In this document: positions 51,053 through 59,981 of the stretch, piece by piece | Position numbering within the stretch: position 1 is the stretch's first letter | Layout of the letters: every line of letters starts with the position of its first letter | From: JACMLD01 sp044223995 | GTDB taxonomy: Bacteria; Bacteroidota; Bacteroidia; Chitinophagales; Chitinophagaceae | Reading direction: 5' to 3' | Length of the DNA: 64,000 bases | Assembly: GCA_044223995.1 (NCBI GenBank) | Contig: JBGALE010000003.1 | Span: 248,001 to 312,000 of the forward strand | Program-made: the position numbers and the translations under genes | The notes under the pieces: generated by a model | The model's database searches: none | What the model was told of the DNA's origin: nothing | What the model saw: only the letters and a program-made list of their open reading frames with translations

Positions 51053-53887
51053 TTATTGAATGATTAGTTTTCCCGTCATGTCTTTTTTTCCGTCTTTCCA
51101 GATAATGAAGAAATAAATTCCTTTGCCCAACTGACCAGTGCCTGTTTGTTCATACAGGTTGAATAATGTTTTCTCCAGCACCTTTTGGCCATAAGCATTA
51201 AAAAGCTGGAAGACTGCATTGCCCAATTCAGAAGATATGATATTGAATGGTTGTTGCTGCCGGACCGGGTTGGGATAAATAAGATAATTACTTTTGTTTA
51301 AATAATAAATCGTTTCAGGTTCGCTGTAAATAATGGCCCCGTTTGATAATTCCAGCTTTGCCCGGTAGGTATTCACACCCTTGCTGAGTTGGTTATCCGC
51401 AACATTATATTGCAGCAGCACCGGTCCTCCGAAATTTTGTAATACCCTGTAACCAGTATTGGTTAATTTTTCGATCGTCACTCTGCTTATCATATAGGTA
51501 GTGCCGAGTGATACAGTAAGCTGACCAACCGTATTGACGATATCCGCCGTAAAATTCCTGATATAACAACCGACACCCTGATCTTCATAATTAAAGGAAA
51601 AGCCTTTTGAACCGATCCTGTCAAAGGGAAGCCGGGGCGCTACCGCGAACCATTTCTCCGTTATAGCTGCTTTGCGTAAAATAACTGAACTGTCTGCCAC
51701 TTCACGAAAAGGCTGCAGGTATTGATCGCCCAATTGGTACAGGACATAATTATTGGTATTCATCTTATTCCAGTACAGCAAAATGGAATCAGTGCAATTA
51801 AAACCGACTCCCGTCTGCAATTTCGAAGAAATGGTAATGGTATCACTCAGGTACGGCACACCATTTACCGACATTCGCAACAGGACAACAGCATTCGTAT
51901 CGGGCGTCAACCATTTGAAAAACCTTTTTGAAAGATCAACACTGCTGGCAACGGCTTGCCAATTATTGGTGCCGGCATAGCTATATTCGAGCAGTCCTGC
52001 CGATGCATAATTGTTTTTCCAACGCAATACATTTTGTTGTTTTGGTACGAGATTATCTCCGGCTGTTGGATAATTCCATTCAAAAGTATTGGCAGTATCC
52101 CAGCGGTAAACGATAGAATACAATTGCGGGCCGGGCGTAACAGAAAATCCGCTGACTGAAATAGTATAGCTGCCCGGTAATGGATCATCGACTGTAACCT
52201 GTTCCACAGGATTCAGGCTGTCTCTTTTTCTTACAGGCAACAATGCTATTGAATCTCCCTGTGGAAAACTATTTAGTACCCAGGGTTGCCAGGTTTGACC
52301 GCCTGGTTTATACGTTACCGTTAGATCCAAATCATTGACGAGGGCCTTAAAATTATTGGCAACAGCAGGTTTGTCCGACCATGCCAATAGTACTTTAAGG
52401 TGTTTTGCATTGGGAGGGACAGTGATGGTATATGATTGCAATTGCCCGCCGGATATTGTTCCCTGGAAAAAATGGCCTGTTTGCAAATCCTGCACAGCCG
52501 CATACGCATTCATATTTCCATACCCGGAGGAGAAATCAATACCTGCATTGCCGATATCATCTGCAGAATTGAGCAGTATCGCTTTCACAAGTGAGGCATC
52601 GGGTAAAGAATCTGTATGAATGTTTTTATACAACTGTTGTACTGCCATGACAGTCCCGGATACCAGGGCTGCAGCGCCTGAACTGCCATCTTCTCCAAAT
52701 GCCACCAGTTCTGGTTTTACGCGCCCGTCATAAGCCGGCCCTTTTGAACTCAGTACAGGAACAAATCCAAAAGAATCAATGGAGCCAACCGTAATAATAT
52801 TCTTGGCCATTTTAAAACTACCTGTCAGGTTGGCCCAGCCTGTAATGCCCGCGTAATTGCCATTGTTGCTGGCCAGGTTACCGGAATTACCGGAAGAAAA
52901 AATATGCAGCAGATATGGGTTGCTGATAACACTGCTGTCATACGCAAGTGCATCAGCGCCATAAAAATTTTCTACACCTGTTCCATACGAATGATTTTGT
53001 ACCGAAATATGCTGCTGCCGGTATACTGCATTACTGTCGGGCAGCAGAACATCAAATGACGAGGAAGTAATTGCCGCCTTCCAGGCCACACCGAGTGCCG
53101 TATAGGAACTATTGCCTCCGCCGGCGATGATGGTCGACATGATAGTGGCATGCGTCGATCTGTTGATGCTTGTCTGCGGCGTGGAAACATAACGTCCTTT
53201 AAAATCGATATCGGTCGTATCGGGTTTATTTTCTTTTACAGATACTACCATACCCGATCCATTTATTTGCGGTAGATACGCGTGCAGTTTATTAACGGCA
53301 TTCGTACTATTATCAAATCCTATGATGCTGACTTCTTCCTTTGGTTGCCGATCGGCAAAATCAACAAAACTGATAGATTCACCGGGTAGCCAATGTGCAA
53401 TTAATTCTTTCAGGGATGTTTCAATGATAACAATGTTTTGATATTGACACACCAGTCTTGTTGTACGATGCATGGTTTTGATCTGTTGGGAAATACCGGG
53501 TATATCATTTGTAAGCAGGTAAAATTTCTTAGGTTGATCCCCGTCAACTATGTTTTCTACGATTGCGTCCAGCAGGGGAGGGGAACATTTCCAGTTATCA
53601 TTCACTTCAGTGTAATCTAATAAACCGGGAATACTGACGGCAAGATGGATATCATTCAACTGAACGATGCATTCGCTGTCCGATAACTGTCTTATCAATT
53701 TTACCCCGTTATCCTCAAGAAATTTTTTATCCGTTGCAGAAACAGTTTTTATCAAACGATACCCGGAGTGGCTGCTGCCGGATGATTCTTTCCCGAATAA
53801 TTTTTTCCAGTCGTTTTCCTTTCTAACCTGGGCGGATAAAGAACAGGAAAAAAGAGAACCCAACAGTATACAGCAAAACAATTTCAT
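51053..53887 (-). CDS. Secreted subtilase (S8) with T9SS C-terminal sorting domain
   Basis: The 944-residue protein has a signal peptide, a peptidase domain (about 190-460) and a type IX sorting domain at the C-terminus (NYLIYPNPVRQQQPFNI, GKGIYFFIIWKDG). Catalytic-site regions are visible: His246 in RSTHATIMSTIIAGGG, oxyanion Asn334 in SSGNSG and Ser403 in GSSGAAALVSG, where the usual Pro is Ala. At the Asp site the sequence is VVSVKENKPDTTDIDF, which puts Glu219 where Asp normally lies. Cleavage and cell-surface export fit the T9SS. It sits inside the split ribosomal cluster. Confidence 0.9.
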   Translation of the reverse strand: MKLFCCILLGSLFSCSLSAQVRKENDWKKLFGKESSGSSHSGYRLIKTVSATDKKFLEDNGVKLIRQLSDSECIVQLNDIHLAVSIPGLLDYTEVNDNWKCSPPLLDAIVENIVDGDQPKKFYLLTNDIPGISQQIKTMHRTTRLVCQYQNIVIIETSLKELIAHWLPGESISFVDFADRQPKEEVSIIGFDNSTNAVNKLHAYLPQINGSGMVVSVKENKPDTTDIDFKGRYVSTPQTSINRSTHATIMSTIIAGGGNSSYTALGVAWKAAITSSSFDVLLPDSNAVYRQQHISVQNHSYGTGVENFYGADALAYDSSVISNPYLLHIFSSGNSGNLASNNGNYAGITGWANLTGSFKMAKNIITVGSIDSFGFVPVLSSKGPAYDGRVKPELVAFGEDGSSGAAALVSGTVMAVQQLYKNIHTDSLPDASLVKAILLNSADDIGNAGIDFSSGYGNMNAYAAVQDLQTGHFFQGTISGGQLQSYTITVPPNAKHLKVLLAWSDKPAVANNFKALVNDLDLTVTYKPGGQTWQPWVLNSFPQGDSIALLPVRKRDSLNPVEQVTVDDPLPGSYTISVSGFSVTPGPQLYSIVYRWDTANTFEWNYPTAGDNLVPKQQNVLRWKNNYASAGLLEYSYAGTNNWQAVASSVDLSKRFFKWLTPDTNAVVLLRMSVNGVPYLSDTITISSKLQTGVGFNCTDSILLYWNKMNTNNYVLYQLGDQYLQPFREVADSSVILRKAAITEKWFAVAPRLPFDRIGSKGFSFNYEDQGVGCYIRNFTADIVNTVGQLTVSLGTTYMISRVTIEKLTNTGYRVLQNFGGPVLLQYNVADNQLSKGVNTYRAKLELSNGAIIYSEPETIYYLNKSNYLIYPNPVRQQQPFNIISSELGNAVFQLFNAYGQKVLEKTLFNLYEQTGTGQLGKGIYFFIIWKDGKKDMTGKLIIQ

Positions 53888-54167
53888 TGTGGTGAATGTA
53901 TTTAAAATTACGGAGTAACTGCTGTAAAAAATACTAAGGATTTACCCGGTTAATCACGATGAAGAGACCACAGTAAATCGCAGGAGCATAGAAATGTTCC
54001 ACCATTTATTCGGGTGATTGGGTAATATTATTTTCATAAGGGTTTTTATTCTAAAAATCAATTCAACGAAATATTTTTTAGATTGAAATATTCCTAAATT
54101 ACAAGTAGCATTTTCAGGTGTAGCAGTAACCCCTCCCGCATTTATTAAAACTTAAAAACAAAACTTC

Positions 54168-54989
54168 ATGAGAAAAAATGCCATTTTTCTGACGCTGGCT
54201 ATTGCGTCAATTCTATTTGTTATCTCCTGTAAAAAACAAAGTACATCAACTGACAGTACCAAACAGGAAATTTCAACCGAAACACTTGCAAAAATCAAAG
54301 CACTTGGATTTAGTGATCAAAATGTTCGGAAGGATGAAGATGGTTACCTGGTGGAAGGGGACATCGTCTTAAGCGATGAATTACTGAACGGAGCCAATGA
54401 TCAGAAATTATTGCGTATTGCCAACACTGAGCAGTACCGAACCACCAACCTGGTAACAGGTCTTCCAAGAGTTATTACAGTAAAGGTTACGAATCTTGGT
54501 ACTGCATTTATCCAGGGTGCCGACCTGGCCATATCGAGGTACAATGCACTGGGTTTACGCATCACTTTCCAGCGTGTTACTTCTGGTTCTGCCAGTATTA
54601 CCATCAGGGGATTCAACCAGGGTCCGAGCGGTGGCTTTATTACACTCGGTTCTTCCGGTTTCCCTACCAGTACGGGCAATCCCTATGGTACCATAAAAAT
54701 GAATACCAACCCCGCTGCCTATGGCAGCAACCCCGATGTAAATTATGTTGGCTCAGTCATACAGCATGAAATCGGACATTGCATCGGCATGCGTCATACG
54801 GATTATATGGATCGCTCTTACAGTTGTGGCGGCTCTGCAGTTAATGAAGGCGCTTCCAATGTGGGTGCAATCCTGATCCCGGGTACACCATCGGGTCCGG
54901 ACGCCAATTCCTGGATGCTGGCCTGTTCAAATGGCGGCAACCGCACGTTCAATTCCAACGATGTAATTGCGCTTAACTTCCTGTATTAA
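54168..54989 (+). CDS. HEIGH (M57-type) metalloprotease lipoprotein
   Basis: The 273-residue protein has a lipoprotein signal (LFVISCKKQ, lipidated Cys21), a short linker and a zincin domain with HEIGHCIGMRHTDY (His200, Glu201, His204, His210), the HExxHxxGxxH zinc-binding motif. A further turn, NPYGTIKMNTNPA, precedes it. This is the dual-action HEIGH family found in Bacteroidota. It is probably a surface lipoprotein protease. It is followed by a strong terminator at 55022-55055. It lies between the subtilase and rpmI. Confidence 0.92.
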   Translation: MRKNAIFLTLAIASILFVISCKKQSTSTDSTKQEISTETLAKIKALGFSDQNVRKDEDGYLVEGDIVLSDELLNGANDQKLLRIANTEQYRTTNLVTGLPRVITVKVTNLGTAFIQGADLAISRYNALGLRITFQRVTSGSASITIRGFNQGPSGGFITLGSSGFPTSTGNPYGTIKMNTNPAAYGSNPDVNYVGSVIQHEIGHCIGMRHTDYMDRSYSCGGSAVNEGASNVGAILIPGTPSGPDANSWMLACSNGGNRTFNSNDVIALNFLY

Positions 54990-55021
54990 GCGTATTGTTT
55001 TATACCATTTTGCTACACCCA

Positions 55022-55055
55022 ATGGCCGGTCAGTCCAGGACCGGCCATCGTTTTT
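55022..55055 (+). terminator. Rho-independent terminator after the HEIGH protease gene
   Basis: ATGGCCGGTC (55022-55031) pairs with GACCGGCCAT (55039-55048), followed by CG and a T-run. It is a perfect ten-base stem with a seven-base loop. It ends transcription before the rpmI promoter. Confidence 0.85.
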
Positions 55056-55108
55056 AAAGCCGGGGCCAATCAATTTAAGTTTTCCGACATTTTTTTGGCA
55101 AAAAACAC

Positions 55109-55116
55109 TATTTTTG
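55109..55116 (+). promoter_or_regulatory. -7 element (TATTTTTG) for rpmI-rplT
   Basis: TATTTTTG, followed by CACC, matches the Bacteroidota -7 consensus. It lies about 120 bases before rpmI and just after the terminator of the HEIGH gene, so rpmI-rplT has its own promoter rather than depending on infC. Confidence 0.6.
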
Positions 55117-55121
55117 CACCC

Positions 55122-55234
55122 CATTAAAAAAGGTGATGTGAGACACCAAAAAACTCATCCATTGCCCAAACGGCTCCATAAGTGTTTCGCCGGTGCGAAG
55201 CCGCCAGCAGGGTAGCATCTAAAAAGCATGTAAA
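55122..55234 (+). promoter_or_regulatory. Candidate structured leader of rpmI-rplT
   Basis: Between the predicted start of transcription and rpmI is about 110 bases without a gene. It contains small hairpins: GGTG/CACC around 55130-55147, and TTCGC-CGGT-GCGAA near 55187-55200. Ribosomal-protein operons with L20 are often regulated through such leaders; this one is a candidate by position only. Confidence 0.3.
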
Positions 55235-55432
55235 ATGCCAAAGGTTAAAACAAATTCAAGTGCCAAAAAGCGTTTTAAAGTAACGGGCACAGGAGAAATC
55301 ACTTTTCAAAAAGCATTCAAACGCCACATTCTCACTAAAAAATCTACCAAGCGCAAAAGGGCAATGAGAAAGAAAGGTGTTGTAAGCCCGGCCAATACAG
55401 ATTTTGTAAAACGCCTGCTGAGGATGAAATAA
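55235..55432 (+). CDS. rpmI: 50S ribosomal protein L35
   Basis: The 65-residue basic protein begins MPKVKTNSSAKKRFKVTGTG and has the family core RHILTKKSTKRKRAMRKKG, ending VKRLLRMK. It sits in the large subunit. Length is normal. rplT follows after 44 bases, so they are one operon. Its usual neighbour infC is about 6.8 kb away. Confidence 0.97.
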   Translation: MPKVKTNSSAKKRFKVTGTGEITFQKAFKRHILTKKSTKRKRAMRKKGVVSPANTDFVKRLLRMK

Positions 55433-55476
55433 ACCCTCCTGTAAATTTATCTTTTAACATTAAACTCATTTAAGAT

Positions 55477-55821
55477 ATGCCACGTTCAGTAAATGCTGTT
55501 GCTTCCAAAGCACGCAGAAAAAAAATATTAAAACAAGCCAAAGGCTTTTACGGCAAACGTAAAAATGTTTATACAGTAGCCAAGAACATCGTTGAAAAGG
55601 GTATGACCTACAGTTATGTGGGCCGTAAGCTGAAGAAAAGAGAATACCGTCGTTTGTGGATCGCCCGTATCAACGCTGCTGTAAGGGCAGAGGGCCTTAC
55701 TTATTCCCAGTTCATTCATAAGCTGAATGAAAAAGGGATAGAACTGGATCGCAAAGTACTGGCCGACCTGGCCATGAACAACCCTGAAACGTTCAAAGGG
55801 TTGGTGGATTCAGTGAAATAA
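55477..55821 (+). CDS. rplT: 50S ribosomal protein L20
   Basis: The 114-residue protein has MPRSVNAVASKARRKKILKQ, the AKGFYGKRKN motif and RRLWIARINAAVRAEGLTYSQFI. It binds 23S rRNA early in assembly and in other bacteria represses its own operon. Length is normal. A strong terminator follows at 55848-55870. Confidence 0.97.
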   Translation: MPRSVNAVASKARRKKILKQAKGFYGKRKNVYTVAKNIVEKGMTYSYVGRKLKKREYRRLWIARINAAVRAEGLTYSQFIHKLNEKGIELDRKVLADLAMNNPETFKGLVDSVK

Positions 55822-55847
55822 GCACAGTAAAGAATACCTGATAGAGA

Positions 55848-55870
55848 GGGCGCTCGCGGCGCCCTTTTTT
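55848..55870 (+). terminator. Rho-independent terminator after rplT
   Basis: GGGCGC pairs with GCGCCC around a TCGCG loop and is followed by six T residues. It lies about 27 bases after the rplT stop. Confidence 0.88.
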
Positions 55871-55985
55871 AATTTGCAGTTGATTCATTTCCATCAGCAG
55901 CACACCCTAAAATCTTCTTTGTACCAGTACTTTTTACCAAAGGGTTAAGTGACAAAAAAATCGCCCCGCGAATTTCTCAAACAAT

Positions 55986-55993
55986 TACATTTG
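55986..55993 (+). promoter_or_regulatory. -7 element (TACATTTG) for the decarboxylase gene
   Basis: TACATTTG matches TAnnTTTG and lies 77 bases before the ATG at 56071. A longer leader is implied. Confidence 0.4.
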
Positions 55994-56070
55994 TACACAG
56001 AAGAGGAATACATGCCTGTTCTGACCCGTTTTGAAACAGCATTCTTTACCATAACTACCATTCCCGTTAA

Positions 56071-57468
56071 ATGAACAACAGTTACTCAGACCTCGTAACC
56101 CAAACCTTTAATTTTCCCCAGGAAGGCCTGGAAGTAAAAGATGGTTATCTCCAGTTCAACGGCCTCGATATTAAAGCACTCATCGACAAACACGGAACTC
56201 CCTTAAAATTGACCTACCTGCCAAAAATTGGTATGCAGATAAAAAAGGCCAAGAAGATGTTTGCGCTTGCTTTTAAAAAATATAAATACGAGGGTGAATA
56301 CAATTATTGCTACTGCACCAAAAGCTCACATTTTTCTTTTGTCGTAGAAGAGGCATTGAAACACGATATACACCTCGAAACTTCCTATGCTTACGATATT
56401 GAAATCATTAAAAAACTCTACGACAGGAAAAAGATAACAAAAGACGTTTACATTATTTGCAACGGGTATAAACAAAAGTCCTATACCAACCGCATTGCGG
56501 GATTGCTGAACAACGGATTTAAAAATGTGGTTCCCATACTTGATAACCGGGAAGAGCTACAGCAATACAAAAAAACGGTGAAGGTTCCGTTTAAACTGGG
56601 TATCCGTGTTGCAGCAGAGGAAGAGCCGACTTTCCCTTTTTATACTTCCCGCCTCGGTTTCAGGGCCCGGGATATACTGGAGTTTTATGTTGACAAAATA
56701 GAAGGTAATGAAGATCGGTTCCAGTTAAAAATGCTCCATATTTTCCTGAACAAGGGCATTAAAGACGATGTGTACTATTGGAGTGAATTGAATAAAGTGA
56801 TTAACCTGTACTGTCAACTGAAAAAAATATGCCCGGAACTCGATTCTATTAATATCGGCGGTGGTTTCCCCATTAAACACTCCCTCGGTTTTGATTATGA
56901 CTACCAGTTTATGATCAACGAGATCGTAAGGAATATCAAGACTGCCTGTAAGAAAAGCAATGTGCCGATGCCGAACATCTTTACAGAGTTTGGAAGTTAC
57001 ACTGTAGGGGAAAGCATGGCACATATCTACAGTGTTATTGGTCAGAAAATGCAAAACGATCGTGAGTGCTGGTATATGATCGATTCATCTTTCATTACTA
57101 CATTGCCCGATACCTGGGGTATAGGGGAAAGGTTTTTAATGCTGCCAATCAACAAATGGAGTGAAGAATACCAGCGGGTGGTGCTGGGTGGTATTACCTG
57201 CGATAGCCACGACTACTACGACTCTGAAGAACATATCAATGAAGTGTTCCTTCCAAAGATCGTGAATGGCGAACCATTGTATGTCGGCTTCTTTCATACA
57301 GGTGCTTACCAGGATCAAATCAGTGGATACGGTGGTATTAAACACTGTCTCATACCATCACCCAAACATATTATTGTAGGCCACGATAAAAATGGCAAAC
57401 TGGTGGATTGGGTGTATGCAAAAGAACAAACCGCACAGAGTATGCTAAAGATTCTGGGTTATCTCTAA
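56071..57468 (+). CDS. speA: Fold-type III PLP decarboxylase, probable arginine decarboxylase
   Basis: The 465-residue protein has the fold-type III (alanine-racemase-like) barrel: PLP lysine Lys84 in YCYCTKSSHFSF, the NIGGGFPIKH phosphate-binding turn near 270, and the C-terminal FHTGAYQDQISGYGG segment that holds a catalytic cysteine or tyrosine region. It lacks the large insert of E. coli SpeA but matches the shorter Bacteroidota arginine decarboxylases, which make agmatine for polyamines. Diaminopimelate or carboxynorspermidine decarboxylase are less likely alternatives. It is monocistronic with a terminator 45 bases downstream. Confidence 0.82.
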   Translation: MNNSYSDLVTQTFNFPQEGLEVKDGYLQFNGLDIKALIDKHGTPLKLTYLPKIGMQIKKAKKMFALAFKKYKYEGEYNYCYCTKSSHFSFVVEEALKHDIHLETSYAYDIEIIKKLYDRKKITKDVYIICNGYKQKSYTNRIAGLLNNGFKNVVPILDNREELQQYKKTVKVPFKLGIRVAAEEEPTFPFYTSRLGFRARDILEFYVDKIEGNEDRFQLKMLHIFLNKGIKDDVYYWSELNKVINLYCQLKKICPELDSINIGGGFPIKHSLGFDYDYQFMINEIVRNIKTACKKSNVPMPNIFTEFGSYTVGESMAHIYSVIGQKMQNDRECWYMIDSSFITTLPDTWGIGERFLMLPINKWSEEYQRVVLGGITCDSHDYYDSEEHINEVFLPKIVNGEPLYVGFFHTGAYQDQISGYGGIKHCLIPSPKHIIVGHDKNGKLVDWVYAKEQTAQSMLKILGYL

Positions 57469-57513
57469 CGGATGAACGGTGATAGCCTGAACAATACATT
57501 TACTAATTTACAG

Positions 57514-57540
57514 GCCGGCAAATGATTGCCGGCTTTTTTT
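57514..57540 (+). terminator. Rho-independent terminator after the decarboxylase gene
   Basis: GCCGGCAA pairs with TTGCCGGC around an ATGA loop and is followed by seven T residues. Confidence 0.88.
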
Positions 57541-57559
57541 AACCAATAACATAAACTGT

Positions 57560-58015
57560 ATGAAATACTTTGTCCTCCTGTTGCTTGTTACGCTGGGCTA
57601 TACGTCGGCGAAAGCACAAAATACCACCATTGATTCTGTAAAAGCAGCGGTCAATCTCCTGTTTGAAGCAATGAAAACCTCGGACGGTGCCAAATTACAA
57701 ACAGCATTTGCCGACAGTGCTGTTTTACAAACCATCATACAGAATAAGGAAGGCAAAATAATTATCCGAAACGAACAGGTAAAGGATTTTGCAGAAGCCA
57801 TGAATAAGATGGAGAAAGGAGCGGCCGACGAAAGGATCACGTTTGAAACAATAAAAATTGACGGACCGCTGGCAATGGTATGGACGCCGTATAAATTTTA
57901 TTTTAAGGGACAGTTCAGCCATTGCGGGGTAGATTCCTGGCAAATGGTCCGCATCAACGGAGTGTGGAAAATACAATACCTGATTGATACCCGTAGAAAG
58001 GAGCCTTGCCAGTAA
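57560..58015 (+). CDS. Secreted NTF2-like (SnoaL/DUF4440-type) protein
   Basis: The 151-residue product has a signal peptide (MKYFVLLLLVTLGYTSAKA) and the NTF2-like cone fold: AVNLLFEAMKTSDGAKLQTAFADSAVL, then KMEKGAADERITFETIKIDGPLAMVWTPYKFYF and a final HCGVDSWQMVRINGVWKIQYLI. It is like the many small NTF2 proteins of unknown function in Bacteroidota. A binding or enzymatic role is not clear. It is convergent with the secreted protein of the sigma operon. Confidence 0.8.
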   Translation: MKYFVLLLLVTLGYTSAKAQNTTIDSVKAAVNLLFEAMKTSDGAKLQTAFADSAVLQTIIQNKEGKIIIRNEQVKDFAEAMNKMEKGAADERITFETIKIDGPLAMVWTPYKFYFKGQFSHCGVDSWQMVRINGVWKIQYLIDTRRKEPCQ

Positions 58016-58021
58016 GCAGCC

Positions 58022-59281
58022 TTATTTTTTCAGCCTGTATTTCTTATTCACCTTAGGACTGTTGAAGTACTCATTCAGTTCCTTTTCGCTCATGGTACGC
58101 GCCAGTTCGAGTGGTATATCGATGAGTTGTATTTGTATTTGCTTTAATTCATCTTTCAGCTTGCTGGTTTTTTTGGAAATATCCGGGTCCCGTTCTCCAA
58201 TCAGGCTATTGTCCTGTACCATATATTCGAGCCGCTTAATAGAAGAACGAATCAGCGAAGCCTGGTTTTGATCAAATACCTTTTGTGGGGCCACAGCTTC
58301 CTTGATAGGCACCAGCGATACACCCACACTGGGCAATATCTGGCCTGTTTGCTTGGTAGAAGCATTACTGGACGAGGCAAGTATGCTACCCGTTAACGCG
58401 GTGGTCGAGCCTGTAATGTCAAAGGTTGTCCTGGTATTCTTTGTCTTTTTCACTCCTTTGTCCAGTTGAAGGAATGTGTACTTCAACTGCAGGACATAGG
58501 TATTTATGTTTTTGACCGTAATATTATAATCATCCAGTGCCATCGGATAATTGAGCGCATCGCGGACAATTATTTTTATATTAGCCGTGTCACGGATTTG
58601 AAATTTATTGACGCCTACAAAACTCAGGTTCAGGATTTTCACTTTCCCGGAGTCTGATTCTTTTACAAAATCAAATGGCGGCGACCAGATAAAATCATCA
58701 TCGCACTTTTTTACCAGTGTAAAATTTTTCAGCGGCATGTTGGCAAAAAAAGTAATGCTTTCTATCGGGAAGCTGCCGTTTTCACATTGTACTTTGAAGC
58801 TAACTGTGTCGCCTTCGTCAATAGTCAGCATCGAACTGACCGAAGGTTTTACCTTGGATGGAACGATATCGGTATTGTAGAATACAATCGTAAAAAAAGT
58901 ATCTACACGGTCTTTCGGGTCACTGAGATTTTGAACCCCCACGTTTACTTTGTATTCAACATCGTATTTCAGCTTACCCGACAGGAAAAAAGATTTTTCT
59001 GCCTTAAACGTCAATAGTCCGTCATCTTTGCCAATTTTCAGGCCCAGCGGGGAATTGCGCAGGAACCAGTAATAATGAGAAGCTTCTTTATTTATTTCCA
59101 GTTTATAACTCAATGTGGAATCAACATGCAGGGTAAAATACGGGTTGATATTGATAATACGCAAAACAGTATCCGTGCCGAGTGGATGAACTGGGATGCT
59201 GTCATGCTGGGCAAAGGAAAACCTGGTAAAAGCAATACAAAAAATTGCCGTTAAACGAAATGCCATTCTCATGTTTGTCAA
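58022..59281 (-). CDS. Secreted protein of the sigma-factor operon, cadherin-like start
   Basis: The 419-residue protein has a signal peptide (about residues 5-23, ending SFAQ). The first 290 residues are beta-strand-rich: YFTLHVDSTLSYKLEIN, a SSMLTIDEGDTVSFKVQCENG block and IVRDALNYPMALDDYNITV, like Ig or cadherin domains. The C-terminal part (about 300-419) is helical and Lys-rich. I do not recognise it as a known family. Its position two genes after an ECF sigma factor suggests that it is a surface or periplasmic component of that system. Confidence 0.65.
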   Translation of the reverse strand: MTNMRMAFRLTAIFCIAFTRFSFAQHDSIPVHPLGTDTVLRIININPYFTLHVDSTLSYKLEINKEASHYYWFLRNSPLGLKIGKDDGLLTFKAEKSFFLSGKLKYDVEYKVNVGVQNLSDPKDRVDTFFTIVFYNTDIVPSKVKPSVSSMLTIDEGDTVSFKVQCENGSFPIESITFFANMPLKNFTLVKKCDDDFIWSPPFDFVKESDSGKVKILNLSFVGVNKFQIRDTANIKIIVRDALNYPMALDDYNITVKNINTYVLQLKYTFLQLDKGVKKTKNTRTTFDITGSTTALTGSILASSSNASTKQTGQILPSVGVSLVPIKEAVAPQKVFDQNQASLIRSSIKRLEYMVQDNSLIGERDPDISKKTSKLKDELKQIQIQLIDIPLELARTMSEKELNEYFNSPKVNKKYRLKK

Positions 59282-59348
59282 ACGGTTTTAATTGGAATGT
59301 GCAATATTAACCCATTTTGACCGAACAGTCGAGGTAACAAGGTGTTAT

Positions 59349-59966
59349 TTAGCCATTTTCTAACTCACTTAACTGCTTTTTAAGTTGTACAATATATTTA
59401 CCATACATTTTCTTAATATACCAGCGCGTAAAATAGTAAGTGATGGCCGACCACAATACGAACCAAATAACATAAAACGCGATTCCCCTTGTCCAGTGGA
59501 ACGTTTTGGCCAATCCACTCATATTAATATCAATATAGCCGATTATCATTCCCAAAACAAAAGCCAGTGGGAGCATGCCCATGGTAATGACATAATACAT
59601 TCTTGCAAAACGATCCAGGATGGCAATGACCTGCTGCAGGTTTTCTTTAACAGTGAAAGAAGATTCTTCAAAACGGATAATCTTTCTGTACAGTGAATAA
59701 ATGTATATGGAAAAAGCCACGCAAAACAATGTGGTGAATACCATAAAAAACCTGATATACAACGAAGAATAAATGATATAAGCGATGCCCAGTGCCGCCA
59801 CAACAAATATGGTGAGCATTAATTCAAACAACATATTACGTTTGATCCTGTTCAGTATGGATGTTGTTTTCCGGTTAAAATAGCCAGACAACTCCTCCGT
59901 GGTGCGGACAGAAGATTCACTGTCCAGCTTGGACACCAATTTCGATTTTAAATCATCCAGTTCCAT
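59349..59966 (-). CDS. Membrane protein, candidate anti-sigma or sensor of the ECF operon
   Basis: The 205-residue protein has an N-terminal cytosolic segment (residues 1-40, ELDDLKSKLVSKLDSESSVR), then four membrane helices at about 46-62, 68-89, 122-143 and 156-176, and a basic tail. The N-terminal segment is in the place where anti-sigma factors bind the sigma. It lacks the zinc HxxxCxxC motif, so it would be an unusual one. It is 15 bases after the sigma gene. No named family is recognised. Confidence 0.6.
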   Translation of the reverse strand: MELDDLKSKLVSKLDSESSVRTTEELSGYFNRKTTSILNRIKRNMLFELMLTIFVVAALGIAYIIYSSLYIRFFMVFTTLFCVAFSIYIYSLYRKIIRFEESSFTVKENLQQVIAILDRFARMYYVITMGMLPLAFVLGMIIGYIDINMSGLAKTFHWTRGIAFYVIWFVLWSAITYYFTRWYIKKMYGKYIVQLKKQLSELENG

Positions 59967-59981
59967 ACGCAGACTTTGTGT

